The notes under the pieces were generated by a model, which did no database searches, was not told where the DNA came from, and worked only from the letters and a program-made list of their open reading frames with translations. 64,000 nucleotides of DNA from Pseudomonas sp. J452 (GTDB lineage Bacteria; Pseudomonadota; Gammaproteobacteria; Pseudomonadales; Pseudomonadaceae), in the NCBI RefSeq assembly GCF_024666525.1, contig NZ_CP088294.1, positions 2,852,001 through 2,916,000 on the forward strand, in the 5' to 3' direction. Positions 28,013-37,845 of this stretch are shown here, one piece after another. Made by a program: the position numbers and the translations under genes. How positions within the stretch are numbered: the stretch's first letter is position 1; the number at the start of each line of letters is the position of its first letter.

Positions 28013-29500
28013 ATGTTCGAATCCGCCGAGTTGGGTCACGCCATCGATGAGGAAACCTTCGACAAGGAAGTGCCGGCGCTGCGCGAAGCGCTGCTGGAGG
28101 CCCAGTACGAGCTCAAGCAGCAGGGGCGTTTCCCGGTGATCATCCTGATCAACGGAGTCGAGGGCGCCGGCAAGGGCGAGACGGTCAAGCTACTCAACGA
28201 GTGGATGGACCCACGGCTGATCCAGGTCAGCACCTTCGACCAGCAGACCGATGAGGAGCGCGCGCGGCCGCCGGCCTGGCGCTTCTGGCGGCAGCTGCCA
28301 CCCAAGGGGCGGATCGGCATCTTCTTCGGCAACTGGTACAGCCAGATGCTGCAGGGGCGGGTGCATGGCCACTTCAAGAACGCGGTGCTGGATCAGGCCA
28401 TCGATGGCGCGCTCAACCTGGAACAGATGCTCTGCGACGAGGGCGCGCTGATCTTCAAATTCTGGTTCCACCTGTCCAAGAAGCAGATGAAGGCGCGCCT
28501 CAAGTCACTGCGTGACGATCCGCTGCACAGCTGGCGCATCAGCCCGCTGGACTGGCAGCAATCGGAGACCTACGACCGCTTCGTGCGCTACGGCGAGCGG
28601 GTGCTGCGGCGTACCAGTCGCGATTTCGCGCCCTGGTACGTGGTCGAGGGTGCCGATGAGTATTACCGCAGCCTGATGGTCGGACGCATCCTGCTCGACG
28701 GCCTGCAGGCAGCGCTGAAGGCCAAGGCACGGCGGCCGGTGCAGCCGCATGTGGCGCCGCTGACCGCCAGCCTGGATATCCGCGGCCTGCTCGACAGCCT
28801 GGACATGAGCCAGGCGCTGGAGAAGGAGGACTACCAGGAACAACTGACCACCGAACAGGCCCGCCTGGCCGGGCTGATGCGTGATAAACGCATGCGCCGA
28901 CATGCCCTGGTGGCGGTGTTCGAGGGCAACGACGCCGCAGGCAAGGGCGGCGCCATTCGCCGGGTGGCGGCAGCACTGGATCCACGCCAGTACCGTATCG
29001 TACCGATTGCCGCACCCACCGAGGAGGAGCGTGCCCAGCCGTATCTGTGGCGCTTCTGGCGGCATGTGCCGGCGCGCGGCAACTTCACCGTGTTCGATCG
29101 CTCCTGGTATGGCCGGGTGCTGGTCGAGCGCGTCGAGGGCTTCTGTGAACCGGCCGACTGGCTGCGCGCCTACAGCGAGATCAACGATTTCGAGGAGCAG
29201 CTCAGCGAGGCCGGGGTGGTGGTGGTGAAGTTCTGGCTGGCCATCGACGAAGACACCCAGTATCAGCGCTTCAAAGAGCGTGAGCAGATCGCCTTCAAGC
29301 GCTTCAAGATCACCGAGGAAGACTGGCGCAACCGTGACAAGTGGCGGGATTACTGCGATGCGGTAGGCGACATGGTTGACCGCACCAGTACGGCGATTGC
29401 GCCCTGGACCCTGGTCGAGGCCAATGACAAGCGCTTTGCCCGGGTCAAGGTGCTGCGCACCATCAACGAGGCGCTGGAGAAGGCCTTTGCCAGGGATTGA
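28013..29500 (+). CDS. pap: Polyphosphate:AMP phosphotransferase (two-domain PPK2)
   Basis: A 495-residue cytosolic enzyme that phosphorylates AMP to ADP using polyphosphate. It has two PPK2 domains in tandem: domain 1 with Walker A NGVEGAGKGETV (about residues 46-57) and domain 2 with EGNDAAGKGGAIRR (about 304-317). Each carries the RPPAWRFWRQLP or QPYLWRFWRHVP lid sequence and a following GNWYSQ or RSWYGR block. The tandem arrangement is that of Pseudomonas/Acinetobacter PAP. It is divergent from mnmC. Confidence 0.95.
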   Translation: MFESAELGHAIDEETFDKEVPALREALLEAQYELKQQGRFPVIILINGVEGAGKGETVKLLNEWMDPRLIQVSTFDQQTDEERARPPAWRFWRQLPPKGRIGIFFGNWYSQMLQGRVHGHFKNAVLDQAIDGALNLEQMLCDEGALIFKFWFHLSKKQMKARLKSLRDDPLHSWRISPLDWQQSETYDRFVRYGERVLRRTSRDFAPWYVVEGADEYYRSLMVGRILLDGLQAALKAKARRPVQPHVAPLTASLDIRGLLDSLDMSQALEKEDYQEQLTTEQARLAGLMRDKRMRRHALVAVFEGNDAAGKGGAIRRVAAALDPRQYRIVPIAAPTEEERAQPYLWRFWRHVPARGNFTVFDRSWYGRVLVERVEGFCEPADWLRAYSEINDFEEQLSEAGVVVVKFWLAIDEDTQYQRFKEREQIAFKRFKITEEDWRNRDKWRDYCDAVGDMVDRTSTAIAPWTLVEANDKRFARVKVLRTINEALEKAFARD

Positions 29501-29536
29501 GCGGTACTGGCGTGAGCCCGGCAGGCGCCCTGATGC

Positions 29537-29746
29537 CTAGTGCACCCTGCTAGCGGCGAGTTGGTTGGCCTGCATCATGCGGCGAATATAGGAGCCGATC
29601 TCACGTTCGGCATCGACGCGGGTGAAGTAAGGGCCTTCCAGGGTGCCTTCGCGGGTGGAAAAGAAATACTGGCCGTTGACCGCACTGACCCGCTCGCTGC
29701 GGTAATGGGTGCCGGCGGTCGGGTCGACGCGACGCTGACCAAACAT
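29537..29746 (-). CDS. Small DUF6316-like protein
   Basis: A 69-residue protein, MFGQRRVDPTAGTHYRSERV then GQYFFSTREG and GPYFTRVDAEREIGSYIRR. The internal ATG is preferred over an upstream alternative because it follows AGGAG and leaves the conserved core intact. I associate it with DUF6316, a small Pseudomonas family, from memory. Function unknown. It is convergent with pap. Confidence 0.75.
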   Translation of the reverse strand: MFGQRRVDPTAGTHYRSERVSAVNGQYFFSTREGTLEGPYFTRVDAEREIGSYIRRMMQANQLAASRVH

Positions 29747-29954
29747 AGTGGAATCTCCTGCTCGAAGCTGCACTGTTTTTAGTCTAGCGGCTGCATTGCG
29801 CCGAGCAGGCGTGGGCGACAAGTGGTCAAATTTTGTTCAGCTGCAGGCGGCGGATCTGATCACCGTCACCTGCGGTCGTCTGCTCGGCGCGGGCTGTTGG
29901 GGCCGACCTGGTGGATGGGGAGCAAGGCGCCTCAGGTCGTCGATCAATAGAGAT

Positions 29955-30575
29955 TCAGGCGCGGACTCCCAGACGTTCCGCGCGGCGCAGCCAGCCCTGG
30001 CGTTGCTCTTCGGTGGACGGGCGCACGGGGGCGAACTCGGCCAGGCGGCGGGTCTTGATGCCGCTGAAGCCGAGGATGGTGCGGGTCATCTGGCGGTGCG
30101 CCGGCGCGCCGTAGATCCAGCGGAAGTACCAGGGTGGCGTGTCCAGGGTCACCAGCAGGTCGGCAGTGCGGCCGCTGAGCAATTTGTCCCACAGCTGCGA
30201 GCGGTTTCGGTACTTGAAGGCAAAACCGGGCAGGAAGGTGCGGTCGAAGAAGCCCTTGAGCAGAGCCGGCACGCCACCCCACCAGACCGGGTAGACGAAC
30301 ACCAGGTGTTCGGCCCAGTGGATCTGCCGCTGCGCTTCCAGCAGGTCCGGCTCCAGGGCCTGGCCCTGACTGTAGCCATCGCGCAGGATCGGATCGAAGT
30401 GGATCTCCCCCAATTTGAGCTGGCGCACCACGTGGCCTTCGCCGCGCGCGCCATTGCTGTAGGCCTCGGCGAGGGCATGGCAGAAACTGTCGGACTTGGG
30501 CGTGCCAAGGATCATCAGGATACGTTTGCCGTCGCCTTCCAGTGGCGTGGCGCCGCTTTTCACTTCATCAACCAT
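29955..30575 (-). CDS. NAD(P)H-dependent quinone oxidoreductase, flavodoxin-like fold
   Basis: A 206-residue flavoprotein of the MdaB/KefF/NQO group. The FMN/FAD-binding start [23 protein letters not shown], the [23 protein letters not shown] block and [19 protein letters not shown] are characteristic. The product should reduce quinones by two electrons in the cytosol. It overlaps the end of fumC by eight bases, so the two are likely co-transcribed. Confidence 0.9.
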   Translation of the reverse strand: MVDEVKSGATPLEGDGKRILMILGTPKSDSFCHALAEAYSNGARGEGHVVRQLKLGEIHFDPILRDGYSQGQALEPDLLEAQRQIHWAEHLVFVYPVWWGGVPALLKGFFDRTFLPGFAFKYRNRSQLWDKLLSGRTADLLVTLDTPPWYFRWIYGAPAHRQMTRTILGFSGIKTRRLAEFAPVRPSTEEQRQGWLRRAERLGVRA

Positions 30576-31962
30576 GTTGACCGGACTCCAGCATGTCTTG
30601 CGGACGCACCCAGGCGTCGAACTGTTCGTTGTTCAGGTAACCCAGCTGCAAGGCCGCCTCGCGCAGGCTGAGGTCTTCGGCGTAGGCCTTCTTGGCGATC
30701 TCGGCGGCCTTGTCGTAGCCGATATGGCGGTTCAGCGCGGTGACCAGCATCAGCCCGCGCTCCAGGTGCGCGGCCATCTGCCGGGCGTCCGGCTCGAGGC
30801 CGGCAATGCAGTGCTGGTTGAAGTTGCGGCAGCCATCGGCGAGCAAGCGGATCGATTGCAGCAGGTTGTGGATGATTACCGGCTTGAACACGTTGAGCTG
30901 CAGGTGCCCCTGGCTGGCGGCGAAGGCGATGGTGGTGTCGTTGCCCAGCACCTGGCAGGCGAGCATGGAGAGGGCCTCGCACTGGGTCGGATTGACCTTG
31001 CCGGGCATGATCGAGCTGCCCGGCTCGTTGGCCGGCAGGCGCACTTCGGCGAAGCCGGCGCGCGGTCCGGAGCCGAGCAAACGCAGATCGTTGGCGATCT
31101 TCATCAGCGCCACGGCCAGGGTCTTCAGCGCACCGGACAGGCTGGTCAGCGGCTCGTGACCGGAGAGGGCGGCGAACTTGTTCGGCGCCGGGACGAAGGG
31201 CAGGCCGGCCAGTGCTGCCAGCTCGGCCGCCATGGCCTCGGCAAAGCCGTGCGGGGCATTCAGCCCGGTGCCCACGGCAGTGCCGCCTTGGGCCAACTCG
31301 CAGACGGCGGGCAGGGTGGCGCGAATCGCCCGCTCGGCGTAGTCGAGTTGCGCGACGAAGGCCGACAGCTCCTGGCCGAAGGTGATGGGCGTGGCGTCCA
31401 TCAGGTGGGTACGCCCGGTCTTGACCAGGTCCATGTGCCGCGCCGCCTGTTCGGCCAGGCCACCGGACAGCTCGGCGATGGCCGGTAGCAGGTCGTGCTG
31501 CACGGCCTGCATGGCGGCGATGTGCATGGCGGTGGGGAAGCTGTCGTTGGAACTCTGGGCGCGGTTGACGTGGTCGTTGGGATGCACCGGGCTCTTGCCG
31601 CCGCGTGGGTTGCCGGCCAGTTCATTGGCGCGCCCGGCGATCACCTCGTTGACGTTCATGTTGCTCTGCGTGCCGCTGCCGGTCTGCCACACCACCAGCG
31701 GGAACTGCGCGTCATGCTGGCCGGCCAGCACCTCGTCGGCGGCCTGTTCGATCAGCCGGGCGATATCCGGCGGCAGCTCGCCGATGCGGTCATTGACCCG
31801 CGCCGCGGCTTTCTTGATCAGTGCCAGGGCATGCACCACCGCCAGCGGCATACGCTGCTCACCGATGGCGAAGTTGAGCAGCGAGCGTTGCGTCTGTGCG
31901 CCCCAGTAAGCCTCGCTGGGCACTTCGATGGCGCCGATACTGTCGGTTTCGATGCGGCTCAT
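30568..31962 (-). CDS. fumC: Class II fumarate hydratase FumC
   Basis: A 464-residue iron-independent fumarase that interconverts fumarate and malate. The superfamily signature [15 protein letters not shown] is intact (about residues 315-330), as are [36 protein letters not shown] and [13 protein letters not shown], which form the active site. Length matches FumC. It begins a two-gene unit with the quinone oxidoreductase. Confidence 0.95.
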   Translation of the reverse strand: MSRIETDSIGAIEVPSEAYWGAQTQRSLLNFAIGEQRMPLAVVHALALIKKAAARVNDRIGELPPDIARLIEQAADEVLAGQHDAQFPLVVWQTGSGTQSNMNVNEVIAGRANELAGNPRGGKSPVHPNDHVNRAQSSNDSFPTAMHIAAMQAVQHDLLPAIAELSGGLAEQAARHMDLVKTGRTHLMDATPITFGQELSAFVAQLDYAERAIRATLPAVCELAQGGTAVGTGLNAPHGFAEAMAAELAALAGLPFVPAPNKFAALSGHEPLTSLSGALKTLAVALMKIANDLRLLGSGPRAGFAEVRLPANEPGSSIMPGKVNPTQCEALSMLACQVLGNDTTIAFAASQGHLQLNVFKPVIIHNLLQSIRLLADGCRNFNQHCIAGLEPDARQMAAHLERGLMLVTALNRHIGYDKAAEIAKKAYAEDLSLREAALQLGYLNNEQFDAWVRPQDMLESGQHG

Positions 31963-32040
31963 GGGCTTTCTCCTGATGGGCTTCCGGCAGTTTAGGCCGC
32001 GCCAGGCTGGAGCGGTTCCCGGCTATCTCTATCGCAGTGA

Positions 32041-33054
32041 TTACCAGCGTGCGTGGGTCGCCCCGACCCAGCCATAGGCATTCGCCACCGGCACCTTCTC
32101 GCCGTGCGGGCCGCGCAGTACACCATCGAAACAACCGAACCACTGGCGGGTGTCGGCGTAGAGCGGGCCGATCTTCGGGTAGGCCTGATGCTGCTGGCGT
32201 GGCGTGAAGGTTAGGTCGACCTGGCCACTGGCGCTGCTCAGGCGCCAGGGCGCCAGCGGGCCCTGCGGGTTCTGTTCGATCTGCACCGGTTCATCCAGGT
32301 GCAGCAGCTCGCCACCGAACCACAGGGCGTTTTCCGACAGCCCGCTGTAGTCGCTCCAGCCGGCGCCGAAGTTGCCGGCGATGCCGCCGGCGCTGGCGAA
32401 GGCGGCGCGCGTCCAGTGACTGCGCAGGGGCCAGATACCGCGGGCGAAATCCAGCGAGGCAAAGCTCTGCCCCGGCACGCAGTGGTACTGGCGCCCGCCC
32501 AGCTGCACGCTACCGCTGACCGGCAGGCCCAGTTGGCGGCAGGTGGCGTGGAACGCGCGGCCGCCCATGGGGCAGATCAGGTTGACCGAGTCCAGGTGCG
32601 CGGGCCGCAGGATATCCAGGGCCGCCTGCAGGGGCTGACCACCGATATCCGCCGCCATGGCCGTCAGGCGTACCGCCGAGCCACGGTCATCGGCGCGCAG
32701 GTGCAGGCGGTTGTCACAGAATTCATGGCTCTCCAGCGGTGTGTCGGGGAGCGTGCAGCCACGCCCGAACAGGCGCAGCTGGGTGTGGCTGACCAGCTTG
32801 CCGCTGTCGAGGTCGAGGAAGTAGGCCGCGCCATAGCCCAGGTAGTCGAGGTCGGCGAAGGTCATCGCCAGCATCCAGTGCGGAGTGGTGATGCACCAAT
32901 GGTTCCAGCGCTTGCGCCGGCCGACGTTGCCGGGCAGGGCACAATGCACCAGCGGGCGTGACGACCAGCCCACGGCTTGTGGGTTGAGCCGCCCCTGGCT
33001 GTCGCACAGCGGCTGTAGTGGTGGGGAGGTGATGCTATTGATGAAGCTGTTCAT
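32041..33054 (-). CDS. DUF2804 family protein
   Basis: A 337-residue protein without a clear signal peptide. It begins MNSFINSITSPPLQPLCD and has family-typical KRWNHWCITTPHWMLAMTFADLDYLGYGAAYFLD and WPLRSHWTRAAFASAGG-type stretches, ending GYGWVGATHARW-like (NAYGWVGATHARW). The closest fold is probably a lipocalin-like or acetoacetate-decarboxylase-like beta barrel, but I would not assign activity. The internal ATG is chosen because the 27 upstream codons look like non-coding sequence. Roughly 80 bases downstream of it in transcription order is fumC. Confidence 0.82.
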   Translation of the reverse strand: MNSFINSITSPPLQPLCDSQGRLNPQAVGWSSRPLVHCALPGNVGRRKRWNHWCITTPHWMLAMTFADLDYLGYGAAYFLDLDSGKLVSHTQLRLFGRGCTLPDTPLESHEFCDNRLHLRADDRGSAVRLTAMAADIGGQPLQAALDILRPAHLDSVNLICPMGGRAFHATCRQLGLPVSGSVQLGGRQYHCVPGQSFASLDFARGIWPLRSHWTRAAFASAGGIAGNFGAGWSDYSGLSENALWFGGELLHLDEPVQIEQNPQGPLAPWRLSSASGQVDLTFTPRQQHQAYPKIGPLYADTRQWFGCFDGVLRGPHGEKVPVANAYGWVGATHARW

Positions 33055-33262
33055 CAGACACGTCCATGTGCAAGGCGTAGCCGGGCGCTGCCGGCGACGT
33101 ATATAGAGTGGGGCAGCTGCGCAGCATGCCTCCATGGCTCAAGGATGGGCAAGTGCTGGCCTTTTGACAACCGCTGCACGGTGCTGCTGGCTTGAGCGGA
33201 GCAGGCGGTGGGCGCAGAATGTGCGCCCGCACTTTTTTGCCTTTGTTAATCCAGGAAATGCC

Positions 33263-33760
33263 ATGAGCCGTCTGCGCCTTGTTTGTTCTGCTTTGCTGCT
33301 GGCCGTCAGTGGTCCGCTATTCGCCGATGCCGCCAGCCATGCTGCCCAGGCCGAGCGCTTCCTCGAACTGACCCGTGCCGACAAACTGGCCGTGCCGGTG
33401 TATGCCCAGGTGCAGCAGATGTTCGCCCAGCGCTTCGCCCAGGCCCAGGCGCCGGCCGACAAGCAGGCCCTGTTGGAGAGCTATCAGGCCAAGGCCGATG
33501 CGGCGCTGAACCGTGCCATCGGCTGGGACAAGCTGGAACCGGACATGATCAAGCTCTACACCAGCACCTTCAGCGAGGCCGAGCTGCAGGAGCTGATGGC
33601 CTTCTACCAGAGCCCGATCGGGCGCAAGGTGCTGGAGAAGATGCCGGTGCTGGCGGCTCAGTCGGTACAGATTTCCCAGTCGCGCCTGCAGGCCGCAGTA
33701 CCGGAAGTGAACAAGCTGCTGGAAGCAATGAGCGCCGATCTGGACAAGCAGAAGCCCTGA
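33263..33760 (+). CDS. DUF2059 periplasmic protein
   Basis: A 165-residue protein with a Sec signal peptide (MSRLRLVCSALLLAVSGPLFA, cleavage near residue 21). The mature part is helical, with the DUF2059 core KLEPDMIKLYTSTFSEAELQ followed by FYQSPIGRKVLEKMP. The family is widespread and uncharacterised. It lies 10 bases upstream of bolA on the same strand. The start after CAGGAAATGCC is preferred over an upstream alternative because it starts the signal peptide. Confidence 0.9.
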   Translation: MSRLRLVCSALLLAVSGPLFADAASHAAQAERFLELTRADKLAVPVYAQVQQMFAQRFAQAQAPADKQALLESYQAKADAALNRAIGWDKLEPDMIKLYTSTFSEAELQELMAFYQSPIGRKVLEKMPVLAAQSVQISQSRLQAAVPEVNKLLEAMSADLDKQKP

Positions 33761-33770
33761 GGACTGACCG

Positions 33771-34067
33771 ATGAACATGCGCGAGCAGATTCTGCAGGCC
33801 CTGGATGCCCTGCAACCCGAACACCTAGAGGTGCTGGACGAGAGTCACATGCACAGCCGTGGCCAGCAGACCCACTACAAGGCAATCATCGTCAGCCCGC
33901 TGTTTGCTGGCCTCAACGCGGTCAAACGGCACCAGAAGGTCTACGCCAGCCTGGGCGAGCTGATGGGCCAGTTCCATGCGCTGGCCTTGCACACCTATAC
34001 CCCCGAGGAGTGGGCGGCGCAGGGCGTGGCCCCGGCATCGCCAACCTGTAAGGGCGGTAGCCATTGA
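33771..34067 (+). CDS. bolA: BolA family protein
   Basis: A 98-residue protein of the class II KH-like BolA fold: LDESHMHSRGQQTHYKAIIVSP then FAGLNAVKRHQKVYASLGELM and the C-terminal IHALALHTYTPEEW-like helix (FHALALHTYTPEEW). The conserved histidines used with monothiol glutaredoxin for Fe-S binding are present (His in SHMH and in LHTYTP). Known roles are stress morphology and Fe-S trafficking. The last residues (PTCKGGSH) are variable. Confidence 0.92.
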   Translation: MNMREQILQALDALQPEHLEVLDESHMHSRGQQTHYKAIIVSPLFAGLNAVKRHQKVYASLGELMGQFHALALHTYTPEEWAAQGVAPASPTCKGGSH

Positions 34068-34132
34068 GAACCGGTTTACGAGCTTTTGTGCATCGATTTA
34101 GCGGCGTGTAGAGGTGGCTGCGGATCGCTTTG

Positions 34133-34222
34133 CCCCCTCTCCCGTTCACGGGAGAGGGCTGGGGAGAGGGTGTTTTAAAAAGTACCCTCTCCCCCAGCCC
34201 CTCTCCCACAAGTGGGAGAGGG
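34133..34222. repeat. Compound palindromic repeat of the CCCTCTCCC family
   Basis: Two short hairpins (CCCTCTCCCG-TTCA-CGGGAGAGGG and CCCTCTCCCACAAGTGGGAGAGGG) flank an inner inverted repeat CTGGGGAGAGGGT/ACCCTCTCCCCCAG separated by TTTTAAAAA. The whole can fold as a cloverleaf. It lies between bolA and trhO; related single copies occur at 37797 and 55476. Confidence 0.85.
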
Positions 34223-34393
34223 GAGTTTCCGAGGTCCTAGACAGCCTGGTTAGATCATCGCCTCCGTTGATCCAGCCAGGCTGCAGCGCCGCTTCACCCT
34301 GCGTTAGAATCGCCTCCGCGCCGGCCCTTGCCGGCGCAGTCGTTTAAACCCCGGTCCGTCCTTTGCGAGGACGACCACTGGAGAGAAGTCCCG

Positions 34394-35329
34394 ATGACTG
34401 CAAAGATCGTCGTCGCGGCGCTGTACAAGTTCGTCTCCCTGCCGGACTACGAAGCGCTGCGCGAACCCCTGCTGCAAACCCTGCTCGATAACGGCATCAA
34501 AGGCACCCTGCTTCTGGCCCAAGAGGGCATCAATGGCACCGTTTCCGGCACCCGCGAGGGCGTCGATGGCCTGCTCGCCTGGTTCGCCCTGGATGCGCGC
34601 CTGGCCGATATCGACCATAAAGAATCCTACTGCGACGATCAGCCGTTCTACCGCACCAAGGTCAAGCTGAAGAAGGAAATCGTCACCCTCGGCGTGCCGG
34701 GCGTGGATCCGAACAGCAAGGTCGGCACCTATGTCGAGCCGCAGGACTGGAATGCCCTGATCAGCGACCCCGAAGTGCTGCTGATTGACACCCGCAACGA
34801 TTACGAAGTGGCCATCGGTACCTTCGAAGGCGCCATCGACCCCAAGACCAAGTCGTTCCGCGAGTTCCCCGAGTACATCAAGGCGCACTTCGACCCGAGC
34901 AAGCACAAGAAAGTGGCGATGTTCTGCACCGGTGGCATCCGCTGCGAGAAGGCCTCCAGCTACATGCTGGGCGAAGGCTTCGAGGAGGTTTACCACCTCA
35001 AGGGCGGCATCCTCAAATACCTCGAAGAAGTGCCGCAGGACGCGACCAAATGGCGCGGTGACTGTTTCGTGTTCGACAACCGGGTCACCGTGCGCCACGA
35101 TCTCACCGAAGGCGATTACGACCAGTGCCACGCTTGCCGTACGCCGATTTCCGTGGAAGATCGCCAGTCCGAGCACTATGCCCCCGGCATCAGCTGCCCG
35201 CACTGCTGGGATACGTTGTCGGAGAAGACCCGCACCAGTGCCCGCGAACGGCAGAAGCAGATCGAGATCGCCAAGGCGCGCAATCTGCCACACCCCATAG
35301 GTTTCAATTACAAGGCCCTCGACCAGTAA
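34394..35329 (+). CDS. trhO: tRNA uridine(34) hydroxylase TrhO (rhodanese-like)
   Basis: A 311-residue protein of the YceA/TrhO family, which hydroxylates U34 of tRNAs in an oxygen-dependent way toward cmo5U. The N-terminal ferredoxin-like domain ([20 protein letters not shown]) precedes a rhodanese domain with the active loop [11 protein letters not shown] cysteine-rich C-terminus ([19 protein letters not shown]) may bind metal. The start follows GAGAGAAGTCCCG. A GC hairpin (GCGCCGGC-CCTT-GCCGGCGC) lies in the leader about 60 bases upstream. Confidence 0.93.
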   Translation: MTAKIVVAALYKFVSLPDYEALREPLLQTLLDNGIKGTLLLAQEGINGTVSGTREGVDGLLAWFALDARLADIDHKESYCDDQPFYRTKVKLKKEIVTLGVPGVDPNSKVGTYVEPQDWNALISDPEVLLIDTRNDYEVAIGTFEGAIDPKTKSFREFPEYIKAHFDPSKHKKVAMFCTGGIRCEKASSYMLGEGFEEVYHLKGGILKYLEEVPQDATKWRGDCFVFDNRVTVRHDLTEGDYDQCHACRTPISVEDRQSEHYAPGISCPHCWDTLSEKTRTSARERQKQIEIAKARNLPHPIGFNYKALDQ

Positions 35330-35339
35330 GGATCCGCCT

Positions 35340-35975
35340 GTGCGCCCACCCCGCCTGCTCTATGTGATGGACCCCCTGTGCTCCTGGTGCTGGGGCTTCG
35401 CTCCGGTGGTTGCGGCGTTGGCGCAGCAGGCGGCGGCCGGCGGGGTGCCGCTGCATATCGTGGTGGGCGGTTTGCGCCAGGAGCGCGCCGCGCTCGACCC
35501 AGTGAGCAAGGTGCGCATCCTCGCGCACTGGCAGGCGGTCAACGCGCGTACCGGCCAGCTGTTCAACTTCCATGACGCCTTGCCCGATGGCCTGGTCTAC
35601 AACACCGAGCCGGCCTGTCGTGCCCTGGTGGCGGCGCGCAGCCTGGACGAGCAGAGCGTGTGGCCGCTGCTGCAGCTGATCCAGGAGGCCTTCTACGCCG
35701 AGGGTCGCGATGTGACTCGCCCGCAGCTGCTGGTGGAACTGGCCGAGCAGGCCGGTATCCCGCGCATCGAATTCGCCGAGCTGTTCGACAGCGAGCAGAT
35801 GCACGCGGCGACTGCTGCCGATTTTTCCTGGGTGCAGGATCTTGGCATCGCCGGCTTCCCCACCTTGCTGGCCGAGCGCGATGGCCAGCTGGCGCTGCTG
35901 ACCAATGGCTACCAGCCGCTGGAGGAACTGGCGCCCATGCTCGATCGCTGGCTGCAGCGAGGTGCGCGTGGCTGA
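35340..35975 (+). CDS. DsbA-family (FrnE-like) thiol oxidoreductase
   Basis: A 211-residue thioredoxin-fold protein without a signal peptide, so cytosolic. The active site is CSWCWGF near the N-terminus (residues 15-18 for CSWC), with a cis-Pro region GIAGFPTLL late in the protein. The CxxC is of the kind seen in FrnE/2-hydroxychromene isomerase-like proteins. GTG start 10 bases after trhO. Its end overlaps the start of the ABC exporter, so the three form an operon. Confidence 0.87.
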   Translation: MRPPRLLYVMDPLCSWCWGFAPVVAALAQQAAAGGVPLHIVVGGLRQERAALDPVSKVRILAHWQAVNARTGQLFNFHDALPDGLVYNTEPACRALVAARSLDEQSVWPLLQLIQEAFYAEGRDVTRPQLLVELAEQAGIPRIEFAELFDSEQMHAATAADFSWVQDLGIAGFPTLLAERDGQLALLTNGYQPLEELAPMLDRWLQRGARG

Positions 35976-37746
35976 TCGGCTGACCTGGGCGGAGATCCGC
36001 CAGCTGGCCTTGCGCCATCGCAAGGGCTTGCTGTTGGCCAACCTGATTGCCGTCTTCGCCACCCTGTGCAGCGTACCGATTCCCCTGTTGCTGCCGCTGC
36101 TGGTCGATGAAGTCCTGCTCGGCGACGGCAATGCCGCGCTCAAGGTGATGGACCGGTTCCTCCCGGCCGCCTGGGAAAACGCCGCCGGCTATATCGGCCT
36201 GATGCTCGGCCTGACCCTGTTGCTGCGCCTCGGCGCCCTGGCCAGCAACGTGCTGCAGGCGCGCCTGTTTGCGCGGCTGTCCAAGGATGTGATCTATCGC
36301 CTGCGCATTCGCCTGATCGAGCGGCTCAAGCGCATCGCCCTCGGCGAGTACGAGAACCTCGGTGGCGGCACGGTCAGCGCGCACCTGGTGACCGATCTGG
36401 ACACCCTCGACAAGTTCATCGGCGAAACCCTCAGTCGCGTGCTGGTCGCCCTGCTGACCCTGACCGGCACGGCCGCGATTCTGCTGTGGATGCACTGGCA
36501 ACTGGCGCTGCTGATCCTGCTGTTCAACCCGCTGGTGATCTTCGCCACGGTGCAGCTGGGCAAACAGGTCAAGCACCTGAAGAAGCTGGAGAACGACAGC
36601 ACCTCGCGCTTTACCCAGGCCCTCACCGAAACCCTCGAAGCCATTCAGGAAGTACGCGCCGGCAATCGCCAGGGCTTCTTCCTCGGTCGCCTCGGCCTGC
36701 GCGCCAAAGAGGTGCGCGACTACGCCGTGGCCTCGCAGTGGAAGAGCGATGCGGCCAGCCGCAGCAGCGGTCTGCTGTTCCAGTTCGGCATCGACCTGTT
36801 CCGAGCCGTGGCCATGCTCACCGTGCTGTTGTCCGACCTGTCGATCGGGCAGATGCTCGCCGTGTTCAGCTACCTGTGGTTCATGATCGGCCCGGTGGAG
36901 CAACTGCTCAGCCTGCAATACGCCTACTACGCGGCCGGTGGTGCGCTGCAACGGATCAACGAGCTGTTGGCGCGTGCCGACGAGCCGCAGTATCCCGGCC
37001 GTTTCGACCCGTTCAAGGGCCGCGATACGGTGGGTATCGAGGTGCGCGGGCTGAGTTTTGCCTACCGCGAGGAACCGGTGCTGGATGACCTCAACCTGAG
37101 CATCGCGGCGGGTGAAAAGGTCGCGATCGTCGGCGCCAGCGGGGGTGGTAAGAGCACCCTGGTGCAATTGCTTCTCGGCCTGTACTCGGCCCAGGCCGGC
37201 AGCATCCGTTTCGGCGCGGCCAGCCTGGAGGACATCGGCCTGGAAACCGTACGCGAGAACGTGGCCGTGGTGTTGCAGCATCCGGCGCTGTTCAACGACA
37301 CGGTGCGCGCCAACCTGTGCATGGGCCGCGAGCGTGACGACGCGGCCTGCTGGCGAGCCCTGGAAATTGCTCAGCTGGCGGCGACCATCCGCGCGCTGCC
37401 GCAGGGGCTGGACAGCATGGTCGGTCGCTCCGGCGTGCGCCTGTCCGGTGGCCAGCGTCAGCGCCTGGCCGTGGCGCGCATGGTGCTGGCCGAGCCCAAG
37501 GTGGTGATCCTCGATGAAGCCACCTCGGCCCTGGATGCGGCCACCGAATATGCCCTGCACCAGGCCCTGACCAGCTTCCTCTGCGGCCGCACCACGCTGA
37601 TCATCGCCCACCGCCTGAGTGCGGTGAAACAGGCCGATCGGGTGCTGGTGTTCGACGGCGGGCGCATCGCCGAGGACGGCGATCACCAGCAGCTGATCGC
37701 CGAGGGCGGGCTGTATGCCAAGCTCTATGGGCATCTGCAGCACTGA
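35968..37746 (+). CDS. ABC exporter, fused permease-ATPase
   Basis: A 592-residue half-transporter: six membrane helices (about residues 15-300) followed by an ATPase domain. Walker A is GASGGGKST, the signature VRLSGGQRQRLAVARM and Walker B VVILDEATSALD, with the H-loop IIAHRLSAVKQ. This is the MsbA/LmrA-like arrangement, working as a homodimer. The GTG at 35968 is chosen as start (an in-frame GTG two codons upstream is possible); it overlaps the DsbA-like stop. Substrate unknown; co-location with trhO and DsbA-like genes does not point to one. Confidence 0.9.
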   Translation: MADRLTWAEIRQLALRHRKGLLLANLIAVFATLCSVPIPLLLPLLVDEVLLGDGNAALKVMDRFLPAAWENAAGYIGLMLGLTLLLRLGALASNVLQARLFARLSKDVIYRLRIRLIERLKRIALGEYENLGGGTVSAHLVTDLDTLDKFIGETLSRVLVALLTLTGTAAILLWMHWQLALLILLFNPLVIFATVQLGKQVKHLKKLENDSTSRFTQALTETLEAIQEVRAGNRQGFFLGRLGLRAKEVRDYAVASQWKSDAASRSSGLLFQFGIDLFRAVAMLTVLLSDLSIGQMLAVFSYLWFMIGPVEQLLSLQYAYYAAGGALQRINELLARADEPQYPGRFDPFKGRDTVGIEVRGLSFAYREEPVLDDLNLSIAAGEKVAIVGASGGGKSTLVQLLLGLYSAQAGSIRFGAASLEDIGLETVRENVAVVLQHPALFNDTVRANLCMGRERDDAACWRALEIAQLAATIRALPQGLDSMVGRSGVRLSGGQRQRLAVARMVLAEPKVVILDEATSALDAATEYALHQALTSFLCGRTTLIIAHRLSAVKQADRVLVFDGGRIAEDGDHQQLIAEGGLYAKLYGHLQH

Positions 37747-37796
37747 ACTAGTTATGCGCTATACGCTGTTTTGAGTAGCGGCTAGCCGCCTTTGCT

Positions 37797-37836
37797 CCCT
37801 CTCCCGTGTCCGGGAGAGGGTTGGGGAAAGGGCGTG
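37797..37836. repeat. CCCTCTCCC-family palindrome
   Basis: CCCTCTCCCG-TGTC-CGGGAGAGGG followed by TTGGGGAAAGGG, the same element as the left arm at 34133. It sits between the convergent ABC exporter and the next minus-strand gene, where it may also act as a terminator. Confidence 0.8.
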
Positions 37837-37845
37837 AAAGGTATG

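Noticed and set aside
35563..37743. 726-codon open frame antisense to the ABC exporter
   Set aside because: The ABC exporter has every ATPase motif; the antisense product is Gln/His/Ala-rich noise.
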